From Salifodinibacter halophilus (GTDB lineage Bacteria > Pseudomonadota > Gammaproteobacteria > Nevskiales > Salinisphaeraceae), in NCBI GenBank assembly GCA_012999515.1, contig JABEEB010000001.1:496001-560000 (forward strand): a stretch of 64,000 nucleotides of DNA, written 5' to 3'. Shown here piece by piece: positions 37,426 to 47,407 of this stretch. The position numbers were made by a program, and so were the translations under genes. The notes beneath the pieces were generated by a model. That model worked only from the letters and a program-made list of their open reading frames with translations. It made no database searches and was not told where the DNA came from. Position 1 is the stretch's first letter; the number at the start of each line of letters is the position of its first letter.

Positions 37426-38290
37426 GGCAGTATTTCCGGTTGCTGGGCTTGGCACACGCTTTTTGCCGGCAACCAAGGCCAGTGCGAAAGAGATCTTGCC
37501 GGTCGTCGACAAACCTTTAGTGCAGTACGCGGTCAAGGAGGCGATCGCGGCTGGCGCCGAGGAAATGGTGTTCATCACGAGCCACACTAAGAACTCGATC
37601 ATGGACCATTTCGACCGCGACTATGAGCTGGAATCCGTCTTAGAAGCCGACGGCAAGCAAGAGTTGTTGACGGCGGTCAAAGACGTTTTGCCGGACGGTA
37701 TCAATTGTGTCTATATCCGCCAGGCCGAACAAAAAGGTCTTGGCCATGCCATTCGCTGTGCTTTGCCGGCAGTCGGTGATCAGGATTTCACCGTGATTCT
37801 TGCCGACGACTTGATTGCCAATGGTTTCCAACCCGTGACCGCGCAGATGCACCGGGTCTATCAGGGCTACGGTACGAGTGTGGTCGCGGTCCAACGCGTG
37901 CCGGAATCCGAGACGCATAAGTACGGCATCGTGCAAGCGCGCGAGATCGAGCCGGGTGTTTCGGAGATTGAAAAGATCGTGGAAAAACCCGATCCGAGTG
38001 AGGCGCCTTCGAATTTGGCCGTGGTCGGCCGCTATATCCTGTCACCGCGTATCTTTCGCCTGCTCGACAAGACCGGCTTCGGTGCCGGTGGTGAAATCCA
38101 ATTGACCGATGCCATCCATACTCTGATGAGTGAGCAAACGGTGCTGGCTTACGAGTTTGAAGGGGTGCGCTACGACTGCGGCAGTAAACTGGGGTATCTG
38201 CAGGCCAACGTGGAAATGGGCCTCCATCACCCCGAGATCGGCGACGAATTTCGAAATTATCTCAAAGACTTCGCGTCGAATCTGGATTAA
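37412..38290 (+). CDS. galU: UTP-glucose-1-phosphate uridylyltransferase
   Basis: A 292-residue nucleotidyltransferase making UDP-glucose from UTP and glucose-1-phosphate for envelope sugars, trehalose and galactose use. The N-terminal nucleotide motif is VAGLGTRFLPATKASAKEILPVVDKP. Further signatures are HTKNSIMDHFD, QKGLGHA, the DDL metal-binding residue and IEKIVEKP. GAGGAG precedes ATG 37412, within the end of the MaoC-like gene. A clear terminator follows at 38326-38350. Confidence 0.96.
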   Translation: MQIRKAVFPVAGLGTRFLPATKASAKEILPVVDKPLVQYAVKEAIAAGAEEMVFITSHTKNSIMDHFDRDYELESVLEADGKQELLTAVKDVLPDGINCVYIRQAEQKGLGHAIRCALPAVGDQDFTVILADDLIANGFQPVTAQMHRVYQGYGTSVVAVQRVPESETHKYGIVQAREIEPGVSEIEKIVEKPDPSEAPSNLAVVGRYILSPRIFRLLDKTGFGAGGEIQLTDAIHTLMSEQTVLAYEFEGVRYDCGSKLGYLQANVEMGLHHPEIGDEFRNYLKDFASNLD

Positions 38291-38325
38291 GATACCTTAC
38301 AAGCGTTGCTTAAAGCTATCGTGAC

Positions 38326-38350
38326 CCCGCCTTGAAAGGGCGGGTTTGTT
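38326..38350 (+). terminator. rho-independent terminator after galU
   Basis: CCCGCC and GGCGGG form a 6-bp GC stem with a 7-base loop, followed by TTTGTT. It separates galU from sucA, which starts 65 bases later. Confidence 0.85.
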
Positions 38351-38414
38351 ATCATGCAATCTGCGAGATGCTTTGGCTCGACAAACTTAAAATTCGCCGT
38401 ACCGCGTCGACCTT

Positions 38415-41354
38415 ATGAATAACGAGCTTAACGACCAATTCATTGCCAGCTCTGCCTTGTTCGGTGCTAACGCGGCTTATGTCGAGGCATATTACGAACA
38501 ATATCTCCACGACCCGGATAGCGTTGATGCTGCCTGGCGTGACTATTTCGATCGCTTGCATGTCGAGCAGGCTCAAGCCGAGGTCGCCCATGGGCCGATC
38601 CGCGAGTCTTTCGTTGACACTGGCGCTAGCGCAGCGCAGGGCGCCAAGCGCGGGGGCGATCAGGGGATGTCGGCACTGGCGGCCGAGAAGCAAGCCGCGG
38701 TCCTACGCCTGATCAACTATTATCGGGTGCGCGGTCATCAGGTGGCGGACCTCGATCCGCTCGGCTTGGCCGAGCCGCCCCACGTTGCCGATCTCGATCC
38801 GGCCTTTCATGGCCTCGATAAATCCGACATGCAGTCAACTTTTAATGTTGGCTCATTGTTCGCGAGCCGCAATGAGATGCGGCTCGACGAAATCATCGAC
38901 TTTTGCCAGCGCGCTTACACGTCGACGATCGGCAGTGAGTACATGCACCTGACGGATACCGATCAAAAACGCTGGATTCAGCGTCGGATCGAATCGTCGG
39001 TAGATAAAACGTTGTTCGATAGCAGTGAAAAACGCGAGATGCTGCGGCAGCTGACCGCAGCCGAAGGCATCGAGCGTTATCTGCATACCAAATATGTCGG
39101 CCAGAAACGCTTCTCATTAGAAGGCGCCGATAGCATGGTGCCGGCGCTGGATGAACTGATCCGCTCGTCGGCTCACCATAACGTCGATGAAATGGTCGTC
39201 GGCATGGCCCACCGTGGTCGACTGAACGTGCTGCTGAACGTGCTCGGCAAATCACCCGAAGAATTGTTCTCGGAGTTCGAAGACGACTACGACGTCAATG
39301 ACATCGAGATGTCGGGTGATGTTAAGTACCACCTCGGTTTTTCCACCGATATCGAATATGACAACAAGCGTGTACATCTAACGCTTGCCTTCAATCCGTC
39401 GCATCTGGAAGCCGTCAATCCCGTGGTGCTCGGTTCGGTGCGCGCACGCCAGACACTTCGGGGTGACGACAACGGCGAGACCGTGTTGCCGGTTCTGATT
39501 CATGGCGATGCGTCGTTCGCCGGGCAGGGCATTGTGATGGAAACGCTGCAGTTGTCGCAGGCCGAAGGCTATGCGACCGGCGGCACGGTGCACTTCGTTA
39601 TGAATAATCAGGTCGGGTTCACTATGAACAGCCCGATCGAGCTGGGTGATGCACGCTCCTCGCGTTCGTCGCGCTATTGCACGGACATCGCCAAAATCCT
39701 CGAAGCGCCTGTGTTTCACGTTAACGGGGACGACACCGAGGCTGTGGTTTACGCTACGCGTCTGGCCATGGAATTCCGCAATACCTTCAACAAGGATGTG
39801 TTGGTAGACGTGGTTTGCTATCGGCGCCAAGGCCATAACGAAGCGGACGAGCCAGCTGTCACCCAGCCTCTGATGTATCAGGCCATCAAGAACACGCCCA
39901 CGACGCGCAAACGTTATGCGCGCCGGCTCGAGGCCGAAGGCATTATCCAGGAAGATGCTGGCAAGACATTCCTGGACGATTACCGTGCCGGTCTGGATCA
40001 GAACGAGCATATCTATCGATCGACGCTCGGTTTTGTCGGCAACGACTACACCGTGGATTGGAAGCGGTTCAGCCAAGGCAAGTGGTCCGAGGTTGTGGAT
40101 ACGGCCGTGCCGGTCGACCGGATCCAGACGGTGGCTGGACGCCTGCACGACTTGCCCGAAGAATTTACGCTCCACAAACGTGCCCAGCGCATCATCGACG
40201 ATCGCCGTAAGATGACGGCCGGAGGGCAACGGATCGACTGGGGATTCGCCGAGCATATCGCTTACGCCACGCTGATCGACGATGGTTACTCGGTGCGGCT
40301 ATCTGGCCAGGACTCTGGTCGGGGCACCTTTTTTCATCGCCACTCGGTCCTCTACGATCAAGGTAGCGGTAAGCACCACGTGCCGCTTAAGCACATCAGG
40401 TCCGAGAATCGCTACGCGTTCACGGTTAATGACACCTTGCTTTCCGAGGCCGGTGTGGTCGGCTTCGAATACGGTTATGCCACCGCTGACCCCGATACGC
40501 TGACCATCTGGGAAGCACAGTTCGGCGACTTTGTTAATGGCGCTCAGGTATTGATCGACCAGTTCATTGCCAGTGGCTACGCCAAATGGGGCCGGATGTG
40601 CGCGCTGACCATGTTTTTGCCCCACGGTTACGAAGGTCAGGGGCCGGAACACTCATCAGCGCGTCTGGAACGCTTCCTGCAACTCTGCGCCGAACGCCAT
40701 ATGCTGGTGACGGTACCGTCGACGCCAGCGCAATGGTTCCATCTATTGCGCCTGCAGATGATTCGCGATCTGCGCATGCCGCTAATCGTCCTTTCACCCA
40801 AGAGCTTACTGCGGCATCCGATGTCGACGTCGACGCTTGAGGATTTGTCCGAAGGTCGGTTTGAATTCGTTATTGACGACCCGGCCGAGCTGGATCGCGA
40901 CAAAGTCGAACGCATCGTGTTCTGCAGCGGCAAGGTGTTTTTCGACTTGTACAAAGCCCGGGACGAGCGCGAAATCGATAATGTGGCGCTGGTTCGCATC
41001 GAACAGCTCTACCCGTTTCCGGCGGAAGACTACGCTGCGGTATTAAATGGCTACCCCAACGCTTCGGAGGTGGTGTGGTGCCAGGAAGAGCCGGAAAATC
41101 AAGGTGCGTGGTATCAAATCAAGCACCGGTTGCAGGTGCCGCTCGCTGACCACCACGCCTTGCTGTACGCCACACGCCCGGGGGCGGCGACCACTGCGGC
41201 CGGCTATCACCAATTGCATGTTAAGCAGCAAAACGCGGTGATCGAAGCTGCATTGACCGGTGGTGAGCCACTGATCGAGCGAGGTTCGGTCAAGGCTGAT
41301 CCGCGTGGCAAGAAACGTGGCGCTCAAGCGACCCAGACATCGAAAACCGCCTGA
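38415..41354 (+). CDS. sucA: 2-oxoglutarate dehydrogenase E1 component
   Basis: A 979-residue thiamine-diphosphate E1 subunit that decarboxylates 2-oxoglutarate and passes the succinyl group to SucB. The N-terminal E2-binding segment (YVEAYYEQYLHDPDSVDAAWRDYF) is followed by the Pyr/PP domains: MAHRGRLNVLLNVLGK, FNPSHLEAVNPVV, the TPP motif GDASFAGQGIVMETLQLS...NNQVGFT, and C-terminal MFLPHGYEGQGPEHSSARLERFLQL. It is about 45 residues longer than the E. coli enzyme, partly from a basic, low-complexity C-terminal tail (GKKRGAQATQTSKTA). It is the first gene of sucA-sucB-lpd. Confidence 0.97.
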   Translation: MNNELNDQFIASSALFGANAAYVEAYYEQYLHDPDSVDAAWRDYFDRLHVEQAQAEVAHGPIRESFVDTGASAAQGAKRGGDQGMSALAAEKQAAVLRLINYYRVRGHQVADLDPLGLAEPPHVADLDPAFHGLDKSDMQSTFNVGSLFASRNEMRLDEIIDFCQRAYTSTIGSEYMHLTDTDQKRWIQRRIESSVDKTLFDSSEKREMLRQLTAAEGIERYLHTKYVGQKRFSLEGADSMVPALDELIRSSAHHNVDEMVVGMAHRGRLNVLLNVLGKSPEELFSEFEDDYDVNDIEMSGDVKYHLGFSTDIEYDNKRVHLTLAFNPSHLEAVNPVVLGSVRARQTLRGDDNGETVLPVLIHGDASFAGQGIVMETLQLSQAEGYATGGTVHFVMNNQVGFTMNSPIELGDARSSRSSRYCTDIAKILEAPVFHVNGDDTEAVVYATRLAMEFRNTFNKDVLVDVVCYRRQGHNEADEPAVTQPLMYQAIKNTPTTRKRYARRLEAEGIIQEDAGKTFLDDYRAGLDQNEHIYRSTLGFVGNDYTVDWKRFSQGKWSEVVDTAVPVDRIQTVAGRLHDLPEEFTLHKRAQRIIDDRRKMTAGGQRIDWGFAEHIAYATLIDDGYSVRLSGQDSGRGTFFHRHSVLYDQGSGKHHVPLKHIRSENRYAFTVNDTLLSEAGVVGFEYGYATADPDTLTIWEAQFGDFVNGAQVLIDQFIASGYAKWGRMCALTMFLPHGYEGQGPEHSSARLERFLQLCAERHMLVTVPSTPAQWFHLLRLQMIRDLRMPLIVLSPKSLLRHPMSTSTLEDLSEGRFEFVIDDPAELDRDKVERIVFCSGKVFFDLYKARDEREIDNVALVRIEQLYPFPAEDYAAVLNGYPNASEVVWCQEEPENQGAWYQIKHRLQVPLADHHALLYATRPGAATTAAGYHQLHVKQQNAVIEAALTGGEPLIERGSVKADPRGKKRGAQATQTSKTA

Positions 41355-41402
41355 CGCGCGCCGAGCACTATATTCGAAAACAACCTATCAGGATCCTGTT
41401 TC

Positions 41403-42692
41403 ATGGCTACAGAAGTCAAAGTTCCCGAGTTGCCGGAATCGGTTACCGAAGCATCCGTCGGTGAGTGGCAAAAAAGCGCTGGCGATAAAGTCGAGCGTGA
41501 TGAAAACCTGATCGACCTGGAAACCGACAAGGTCGTATTGGAAACGCCGGCACCTGCGGATGGTGTGATAGCCGAAATACGAGCATCGGCTGGTGACACG
41601 GTCCACGCCGGCGATGTGCTCGCGCTAATTGACGAAGGGGTGAGTGCAACGGGTGGCGATCAAGCTGAGGCACAGCCGCAGCCTGAAGCGTCGAGTGCTA
41701 CAACGGAAGCGGCGTCGGATGATACGGCCTCGGCGTCCGCTAGCGACGTGGCCAGCCCAGCGGCGCGTAAGATCATGGACGAAGGCGGGGTCGACAGCGG
41801 TGACGTATCCGGCTCGGGTCGGGACGGACGCATCACGAAGGACGACGCTAACCGGGCTGCGGCTGGTGAGAGCGCTGGCAAGGCCGACTCGGCACCAGCA
41901 GCGGATGGGGCCGCACCCAAATCTGACGGGCAAAGCGCCACCCAGGGCGACGCAATGGGCGAGCAGAGCGCGTTTGCGCAAAATGGAGAAGAGCGGCGCG
42001 AACAGCGCGTGCCCATGACGCGTATCCGTAAGCGCATCGCCGAGCGGCTTCTGGATGCGAGTCAGAACACTGCCATGCTGACCACGTTCAACGAACTGGA
42101 CATGCAAGAGGTGATGTCTGTTCGCAGCCGTTACAAAGAACAGTTTCAGAAACAAAACGATGTAAAGCTTGGTTTTATGTCGTTTTTCGTGACGGCTGCA
42201 GTGGAGGCCTTGAAGCGCTATCCAGCCGTCAACGCTTCCATAGACGGCGGCGACATCGTCTACCACGGCTATTACGATATCGGGCTCGCTGTGTCCTCAC
42301 CGCGCGGGCTTCTTGTGCCGATCCTGCGCGACGCCGATACCCAGTCGTTCGCACAGATCGAAGGCAGCGTGCAAGACTTTGGAGAGCGCGCTCAATCGGG
42401 CAAGATCGGTGTGGATGAGCTGACCGGTGGCACATTCACGATCACCAACGGCGGCATATTCGGATCCTATATGTCGACCCCCATTGTCAATCCGCCGCAG
42501 GCGGCGATTCTCGGTATGCACGCGACACGCGAGCGACCGGTCGTGGTGGACGGCGAGATACAGATCCGCCCGATCATGATGCTGGCGCTGTCCTACGACC
42601 ACCGCCTCATCGACGGCCGAGAAGCGGTATTGTTCCTGCGTACGATCAAGGAGCAGCTCGAGGACCCGGCGCGGCTTCTGCTGCAAATCTAG
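41403..42692 (+). CDS. sucB: dihydrolipoyllysine succinyltransferase, 2-oxoglutarate dehydrogenase E2
   Basis: A 429-residue E2 core subunit. It has an N-terminal lipoyl domain with the lipoylated Lys in ETDKVVLE (about residue 43), an Ala/Ser/Gly-rich linker, a peripheral subunit-binding domain ([27 protein letters not shown]), a second acidic linker (about residues 157-198), and the catalytic domain ending in the HRLIDGREA active site. It forms the core that holds SucA and Lpd. 48 bases after sucA, and followed by lpd. Confidence 0.97.
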   Translation: MATEVKVPELPESVTEASVGEWQKSAGDKVERDENLIDLETDKVVLETPAPADGVIAEIRASAGDTVHAGDVLALIDEGVSATGGDQAEAQPQPEASSATTEAASDDTASASASDVASPAARKIMDEGGVDSGDVSGSGRDGRITKDDANRAAAGESAGKADSAPAADGAAPKSDGQSATQGDAMGEQSAFAQNGEERREQRVPMTRIRKRIAERLLDASQNTAMLTTFNELDMQEVMSVRSRYKEQFQKQNDVKLGFMSFFVTAAVEALKRYPAVNASIDGGDIVYHGYYDIGLAVSSPRGLLVPILRDADTQSFAQIEGSVQDFGERAQSGKIGVDELTGGTFTITNGGIFGSYMSTPIVNPPQAAILGMHATRERPVVVDGEIQIRPIMMLALSYDHRLIDGREAVLFLRTIKEQLEDPARLLLQI

Positions 42693-42745
42693 GAGTTTGT
42701 CGCGCGACGTAAGAGTGTTGCGCCGACGCGTTGAAAAGGATTGTC

Positions 42746-44185
42746 ATGAGCGACCATTACGACGTCATTGTTATCGGAGCCGGCCCAGCCGGCTATAGTT
42801 GCGCCATTCGTGCTGCTCAGCTAGGGCTTTCAACCGCATGTGTCGACAAATGGCAGGACGGCGAGGGCAAATCTTCGCTCGGTGGCACTTGCTTGAACGC
42901 CGGCTGCATTCCGTCCAAAGCGCTATTGGAGTCGAGTGAACTCTTCGAGCTTGCGGGTTCGGAATTCGCCAGCCATGGCATCCAGGTTGGCCAGCTCAGT
43001 CTCGATCTGGCGACTATGCAAAAGCGTAAAGCCGGCATTGTCAGCGAGTTAACCGGCGGTATCGGCGGCCTGTTCAAGGCTAACGGTGTGGCCTGGCTGG
43101 CGGGTGAGGCCGAGGTCCAAGGTACCGGCCGCGTGCATTTCGAGCCAAGTAATGGCGAGGCGACGGATTTAACGGCGGATAATATCGTTATCGCTGCCGG
43201 CTCGGAGCCGACTAAACTCGACATCGCACCGCTCGATGGCGATCGTGTTCTGGATTCGCGTGGTGCACTTGAAATGACCGAGGTGCCCGATCGGCTTGGC
43301 GTTATCGGGGCTGGATATATTGGCGTGGAGCTCGGTAGCGTCTGGTCACGTCTTGGCGCCGATGTCACGCTGCTGGAAGCGCTGGACGACTTCATGCCGA
43401 TCGCGGATCGCGGCGTTGCCAACGAGGGATTAAAACAGTTCAAAAGCCAAGGGTTGGATATTCAGCTCGGCGCGCGGGTAACCAGCGTAGACGTTGGCTC
43501 CAGCGAAGTTGAAGTTACCTATCAATCAGGCAACGAGACCAAGAGTCAGACTTTCGATCGGATTGTGATCGCTGTCGGGCGACGGCCGCATACGGCGAAT
43601 CTCTTGGCCGACAGCGCGCAGATTACACTGGACGACCGTGGTTTTATCGACGTCAGCGACGATTTTCGAACCAGCTTGCCTGGCGTCTATGCCGTCGGCG
43701 ACGTGATTGGCAGCCCCATGCTCGCGCATAAAGGCATGGAAGAGGGCGTTGCGGCCGCGGAGCAACTGACCGGCCAATTACCGCACGTCAGTTATCGGAC
43801 CATTCCATCGGTGGTTTACACCGAACCGGAAATGGCCTGGGTCGGCGATAGCGAGGCCGACTTGAAAGCCGGCGGTATCGCCTATCGAAGTGGGCAGATC
43901 CCGTTTGCGGCCAACGGCCGCGCCAAGGCGCTTGGCAACCAGGCTGGTTTCGTCAAGATATTGGCTCACGCTGAGACAGACGAGGTGCTCGGTGCCCATA
44001 TGATTGGGCCGAACGTCTCCGAGTTGGTCCAAGAAATCGTGGTCGCCATGGAGTATCGCGCGGCCAGCGAAGACATAGCGCGCATCGTTCACGGTCACCC
44101 GACGCTTGGTGAGACCGTACACGAGGCGGCACTGGCGGTCGATGATCGACCGATCCATTTCCCGCCGCCGAAGAAACGCGGCTAA
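42746..44185 (+). CDS. lpd: dihydrolipoyl dehydrogenase (E3)
   Basis: A 479-residue FAD enzyme that reoxidises dihydrolipoyl groups with NAD+. FAD motif IGAGPAGYSCAIRAAQLG, redox disulfide GGTCLNAGCIPSKALL, NAD motif GAGYIGVELGSVW near residue 185, and the active-site His-Glu pair in HGHPTLGETVHEA are all visible. AAAGGA five bases before ATG 42746 is better than the TTG at 42731. Third gene of the 2-oxoglutarate dehydrogenase operon, so the whole complex is encoded here. Confidence 0.97.
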   Translation: MSDHYDVIVIGAGPAGYSCAIRAAQLGLSTACVDKWQDGEGKSSLGGTCLNAGCIPSKALLESSELFELAGSEFASHGIQVGQLSLDLATMQKRKAGIVSELTGGIGGLFKANGVAWLAGEAEVQGTGRVHFEPSNGEATDLTADNIVIAAGSEPTKLDIAPLDGDRVLDSRGALEMTEVPDRLGVIGAGYIGVELGSVWSRLGADVTLLEALDDFMPIADRGVANEGLKQFKSQGLDIQLGARVTSVDVGSSEVEVTYQSGNETKSQTFDRIVIAVGRRPHTANLLADSAQITLDDRGFIDVSDDFRTSLPGVYAVGDVIGSPMLAHKGMEEGVAAAEQLTGQLPHVSYRTIPSVVYTEPEMAWVGDSEADLKAGGIAYRSGQIPFAANGRAKALGNQAGFVKILAHAETDEVLGAHMIGPNVSELVQEIVVAMEYRAASEDIARIVHGHPTLGETVHEAALAVDDRPIHFPPPKKRG

Positions 44186-44552
44186 ACACCACGGCGAGCG
44201 TCGCGTCACGCGGCGCTCGGCCGATCAGTACCCCGCGACGTTGATTGGTCATGATGGCCATCAACGATGCAATCCCCTGGTCGAACACTTAGAAACTTGT
44301 TCGAAAACTGTCATCTTCCTTAATATCACGGGGTATGAAATAGTATCCGGGTGACATCAGTCGTGAACAGTTTGGATTGCTCCACTGTATTCTCGGCGCA
44401 AGCGTATACAACCCCATAATCGTCCCCGTGCCTCTATACGACCGGGTTCAGAACTATCTGGCTGACGCTCACGAGCAATGTGGCATGGACGCGCCGGCTG
44501 GCGCGCGCCGATCTGTGACACCGCGGTAGCGATCTGATAACAAGGAAGAAAC
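44186..44552. other. intergenic region after lpd, with an inverted repeat
   Basis: 367 bases with no gene. Just after lpd, CGAGCG/CGCTCG (44195-44219) can pair but lacks a T-run. At 44281-44304, TCGAACA and TGTTCGA form perfect 7-bp arms around 10 bases, a possible operator about 250 bases before the small membrane protein gene. Confidence 0.5.
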
Positions 44553-44990
44553 ATGAATTGCCAACGCGACTTTAAGGCCGTCGTGGTGGGGTTGGTCACA
44601 GCCATTCTCACTGCAGCGTTCATGCTCATGGCGTTCAAGCAGGGTGTCTCGCCGCTGCCCGAGCCGCTGGGACTGGCCTTCGCCGAGGCCATATTTGGCA
44701 CCACACTGCCCAACTCGGTGGGCTTCGAATTCCATGCGGCCTGGGTAATCCTGTGGACGCTGGTGTACGCACGTCTTTCCCCCGGAATTCGTTTCTCGCA
44801 CGCGCTATATCTAGCGGCGGCCTTGTGGTTGTCTGCACTGGTGATCTTTATGCCCGTCGCCGGTTGGGGCTTTCTTGGCCTGGGGGTGACGCCCAAGCTG
44901 ATCGTCGCCGCGATCGTGCCGCACGTGCTGTTTGCGGTGTTCATGTGGGGAGGCTGCCGATTACTCGGCATGGCCGAGCGCGCGCGATGA
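44553..44990 (+). CDS. small integral membrane protein, function unknown
   Basis: 145 residues with four predicted membrane segments (about residues 8-27, 61-77, 82-102 and 112-135) and few charged residues. AAGGAAG lies six bases before the ATG at 44553. I do not recognise the family. It stands alone, 370 bases after lpd and convergent with the catalase gene. The HAAW...W and GGCRLLGM patches are the only distinctive stretches seen. It is likely real from its ribosome-binding site and clean hydrophobic pattern. Confidence 0.7.
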   Translation: MNCQRDFKAVVVGLVTAILTAAFMLMAFKQGVSPLPEPLGLAFAEAIFGTTLPNSVGFEFHAAWVILWTLVYARLSPGIRFSHALYLAAALWLSALVIFMPVAGWGFLGLGVTPKLIVAAIVPHVLFAVFMWGGCRLLGMAERAR

Positions 44991-45197
44991 CGCGCTTCTA
45001 ATTTGCCAGCGCCGCCGATTATGTCGCGCGGTTCTAGCTGAAATTGCCGGCTGTTCGTCTTCTGGGCCTGGCTGCGGGCAAGCGCCTGGGGGTTCATTGG
45101 GCGTATTCTTGCTAGCGACTTTGGCCCTATCTACTGACGCGTATTATCTCGGGATAGGGGCGGCGTTGTCAGCACCGTCTGAGTTCGTTCTGGCAGG

Positions 45198-45230
45198 CAA
45201 AAAACGGCGCGCCGAAAACGACGCGCCGTT
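45198..45230 (-). terminator. rho-independent terminator of katA
   Basis: On the minus strand, AACGGCGCG and CGCGCCGTT form a 9-bp stem followed by a run of Ts (the A-run at 45199-45204 on the plus strand). It lies 27 bases after the katA stop. Confidence 0.88.
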
Positions 45231-45257
45231 GGATGGGCGAGAAAGGTTGACTGCGTG

Positions 45258-46727
45258 CTATGCAGCCTTGCTTTGCTCGTCGCGAACGCCTTTCTCGATG
45301 CGCTCGCCAATCGTTTGATCGACGTTTTTCCAGTAATCGAACGCCCGTTGCAGGATCGGCTCGGTTACGCCACCGCAAAGATGGCCAACGACGTTATTGA
45401 CAAGCCGCTCGCGCGCGGCCTCATCCATCACTTTATTGACTAAATCGTTGGCCTGATTAAAGTCACCGTCGTCGGCACGCAGCGTATAGGCCGCGCGCTG
45501 CATCTCGCCGCTGGCGTCCCAGACGTTGTCTTGCGGATGTGCGCTTGGATCCGCCTGGGGGCCGCCTTTGGTGTTCGGTGCGTAGACCGGATCGTTCACC
45601 TTCTGGATGCGCATGGCACCGCCTTTGGTGTAGCTATTCACCGGCGCTTTCGGCACGTTGACCGGAATCTGTTTGTAATTCACGCCTAGGCGGGCCCGGT
45701 GGGCATCCGCGTAGGAAATCGTGCGTGCCAGCAACATTTTGTCTGGTGACACGCCGGTGCCCGGCACCATATTATTGGGCTCGAACGCCGCCTGCTCGAT
45801 TTCCGAGTGGAAATCGGTCGGGTTGCTATTGAGCGTCATCGTGCCGACCTTGTGCAGCGGATAGTCCTCGTGTGGCCAAACCTTGGTTAGGTCGAACGGG
45901 CTGATCCGATAGGTTTTGGCGTCCTCGTACGGCATGATCTGGACATAGAGGGTCCAGGTCGGATAGTCGCCACGCCCGATGGCGTCGAACAGATCCCGCC
46001 GATGGTAGTCGTTGTCGGTGGCACACATTTCGTCGGCCTGATCTTGGGTCAGACACTTGATGCCCTGATCGGTTTTGAAGTGGTACTTCACCCAGAAGCG
46101 TTCGCCGTCGGCATTAACCCACATGTAGGTGTGGCTGGAATAGCCATTCATGTGGCGCCAGGTTGCCGGAATACCACGATCACCCATGAGCCAGGTAACC
46201 TGGTGGGCCGATTGCGGCGATTGGGTCCAGAAGTCCCATTGCATGTCATGATCGCGCAAGCCGTTGTCGGCCCGGCGTTTTTGCGAATGGATGAAGTGTT
46301 GAAACTTCATTGGATCACGCACGAAGAAGACGGGCGTGTTATTGCCCACCATGTCGAAGTTGCCTTCTTCGGTGTAGAACTTCAGTGCGAAACCTCTCGG
46401 ATCGCGCCAGGTGTCCGGGCTGCCGGATTCGCCGGCAACGGTCGAAAAGCGCGCAACCATTTCGGTTTTTTTGCCTTTCTGGAGAAAGTCAGCCTTGGTG
46501 TAGGCACTAAGATCTTCGGTCACTTCAAAGTGCCCAAAGGCGCCGCCGCCTTTGGCGTGCGGTTGGCGGTCGGGGATCATCTCCCGGTTGAATGCAGCCA
46601 TTTGCTCCATGAGAAAATGGTCGTGCATAACGATCGGGCCATCGTTGCCTACCGTCAGCGAATTTTCATCGCTCGGGTAAGGCTCGCCAGCCGCCGTTGT
46701 CTCGGTATTTTGGGTTTTGCCAGTCAT
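45258..46727 (-). CDS. katA: monofunctional haem catalase (clade 3, KatA-type)
   Basis: A 489-residue cytoplasmic catalase that splits hydrogen peroxide. It has the distal His region ([17 protein letters not shown]), the distal Asn in [12 protein letters not shown], and the proximal haem-ligand Tyr in [15 protein letters not shown]. The length is that of small-subunit, NADPH-binding catalases. The ATG at 46727 has GGAGC seven bases upstream; the longer start at 46745 lacks one. The upstream gene on the same strand is a Fur-family repressor 60 bases away, so peroxide control is likely. Confidence 0.95.
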   Translation of the reverse strand: MTGKTQNTETTAAGEPYPSDENSLTVGNDGPIVMHDHFLMEQMAAFNREMIPDRQPHAKGGGAFGHFEVTEDLSAYTKADFLQKGKKTEMVARFSTVAGESGSPDTWRDPRGFALKFYTEEGNFDMVGNNTPVFFVRDPMKFQHFIHSQKRRADNGLRDHDMQWDFWTQSPQSAHQVTWLMGDRGIPATWRHMNGYSSHTYMWVNADGERFWVKYHFKTDQGIKCLTQDQADEMCATDNDYHRRDLFDAIGRGDYPTWTLYVQIMPYEDAKTYRISPFDLTKVWPHEDYPLHKVGTMTLNSNPTDFHSEIEQAAFEPNNMVPGTGVSPDKMLLARTISYADAHRARLGVNYKQIPVNVPKAPVNSYTKGGAMRIQKVNDPVYAPNTKGGPQADPSAHPQDNVWDASGEMQRAAYTLRADDGDFNQANDLVNKVMDEAARERLVNNVVGHLCGGVTEPILQRAFDYWKNVDQTIGERIEKGVRDEQSKAA

Positions 46728-46760
46728 GGTTTTGCTCCTCGTCATTGTTGATGACAGTAG

Positions 46761-46779
46761 CCACGGTTATAAATCGTGG
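46761..46779. promoter_or_regulatory. inverted repeat between the Fur-family gene and katA
   Basis: CCACGGTT-ATA-AATCGTGG, eight-base arms with one mismatch (a G-U pair in RNA), centred about 43 bases before the katA start. It could be the binding site of the adjacent Fur-family repressor or an mRNA hairpin. It is unlike the classical AT-rich Fur box. Confidence 0.45.
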
Positions 46780-46787
46780 CGTCGCTC

Positions 46788-47222
46788 CTATGAATGAGGG
46801 GGGTTGCCGTGGCAGTCAGGGCAGCGACCCCAGAACACCACCTCGGCTTCGTCGAGTTCGAAGCCGTGATTCTGCGACGGCTCAAGGCAGGGTTGACCAT
46901 TGGCAACGCAATCGACGTCATCGATCCGGCCGCAGTCGCGGCAGATCATATGGTGATGGTTATCACCAGCACGACGTTCGAAGCGTGCGGGGTGGCCCGC
47001 GGGCTTGATCTGTCGAACCAGTTGGGCATCGACGCAGTTGGTCAGAACGTCGTAAACGGCTTGCTTGGAAATCGATCCCAGCCGCTCATGAACACCGGCG
47101 TGTACTTGATCAGCCGTCGCATGTGGGTGATCGACCAGCCATTCGAGTACAGCGCGACGATGCGCGGTAATGCGTAGTCCGCTTTGACGTAGCAGTGTAG
47201 TTGCCGAGGTGTGTGCGGTCAT
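46788..47222 (-). CDS. Fur-family transcriptional repressor (PerR/CatR-like)
   Basis: 144 residues: an N-terminal winged helix (LRQSGLRITAHRRAVLEWLVD...SKQAVYDVLTNCV) and a C-terminal metal-binding dimerisation domain. It has the His-rich HHHMICRDCGRIDDVDC, and structural zinc cysteine pairs CRDC and CPDC. Placement directly before katA matches PerR, CatR or FurA repressors that sense peroxide by metal-catalysed oxidation. No Shine-Dalgarno is seen before ATG 47222, and an AT-rich stretch with CATAAT lies immediately upstream, so a leaderless transcript is conceivable. Whether it senses peroxide, iron or another metal cannot be told. Confidence 0.88.
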   Translation of the reverse strand: MTAHTSATTLLRQSGLRITAHRRAVLEWLVDHPHATADQVHAGVHERLGSISKQAVYDVLTNCVDAQLVRQIKPAGHPARFERRAGDNHHHMICRDCGRIDDVDCVANGQPCLEPSQNHGFELDEAEVVFWGRCPDCHGNPPHS

Positions 47223-47407
47223 CGAAGATTATGTTGATTTATTTTTTTTAATGAGTCAAGAAAACGCGATGCGATTTTGTTGCCGCTCGAGTTTCCCCGG
47301 GCAAGACCCTGTCCGGGGAAGCCGTTGATGCGATATCTGGCTTTGCTAGTGGCCGCGTATTGGCCGACACTAGTGCGAATCTTTTCCCGCACTTGAGGTG
47401 GCTTTGA

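Noticed and set aside
46002-46751. 249-residue plus-strand ORF over katA
   Set aside because: It is antisense to the well-supported catalase gene and has no family match.
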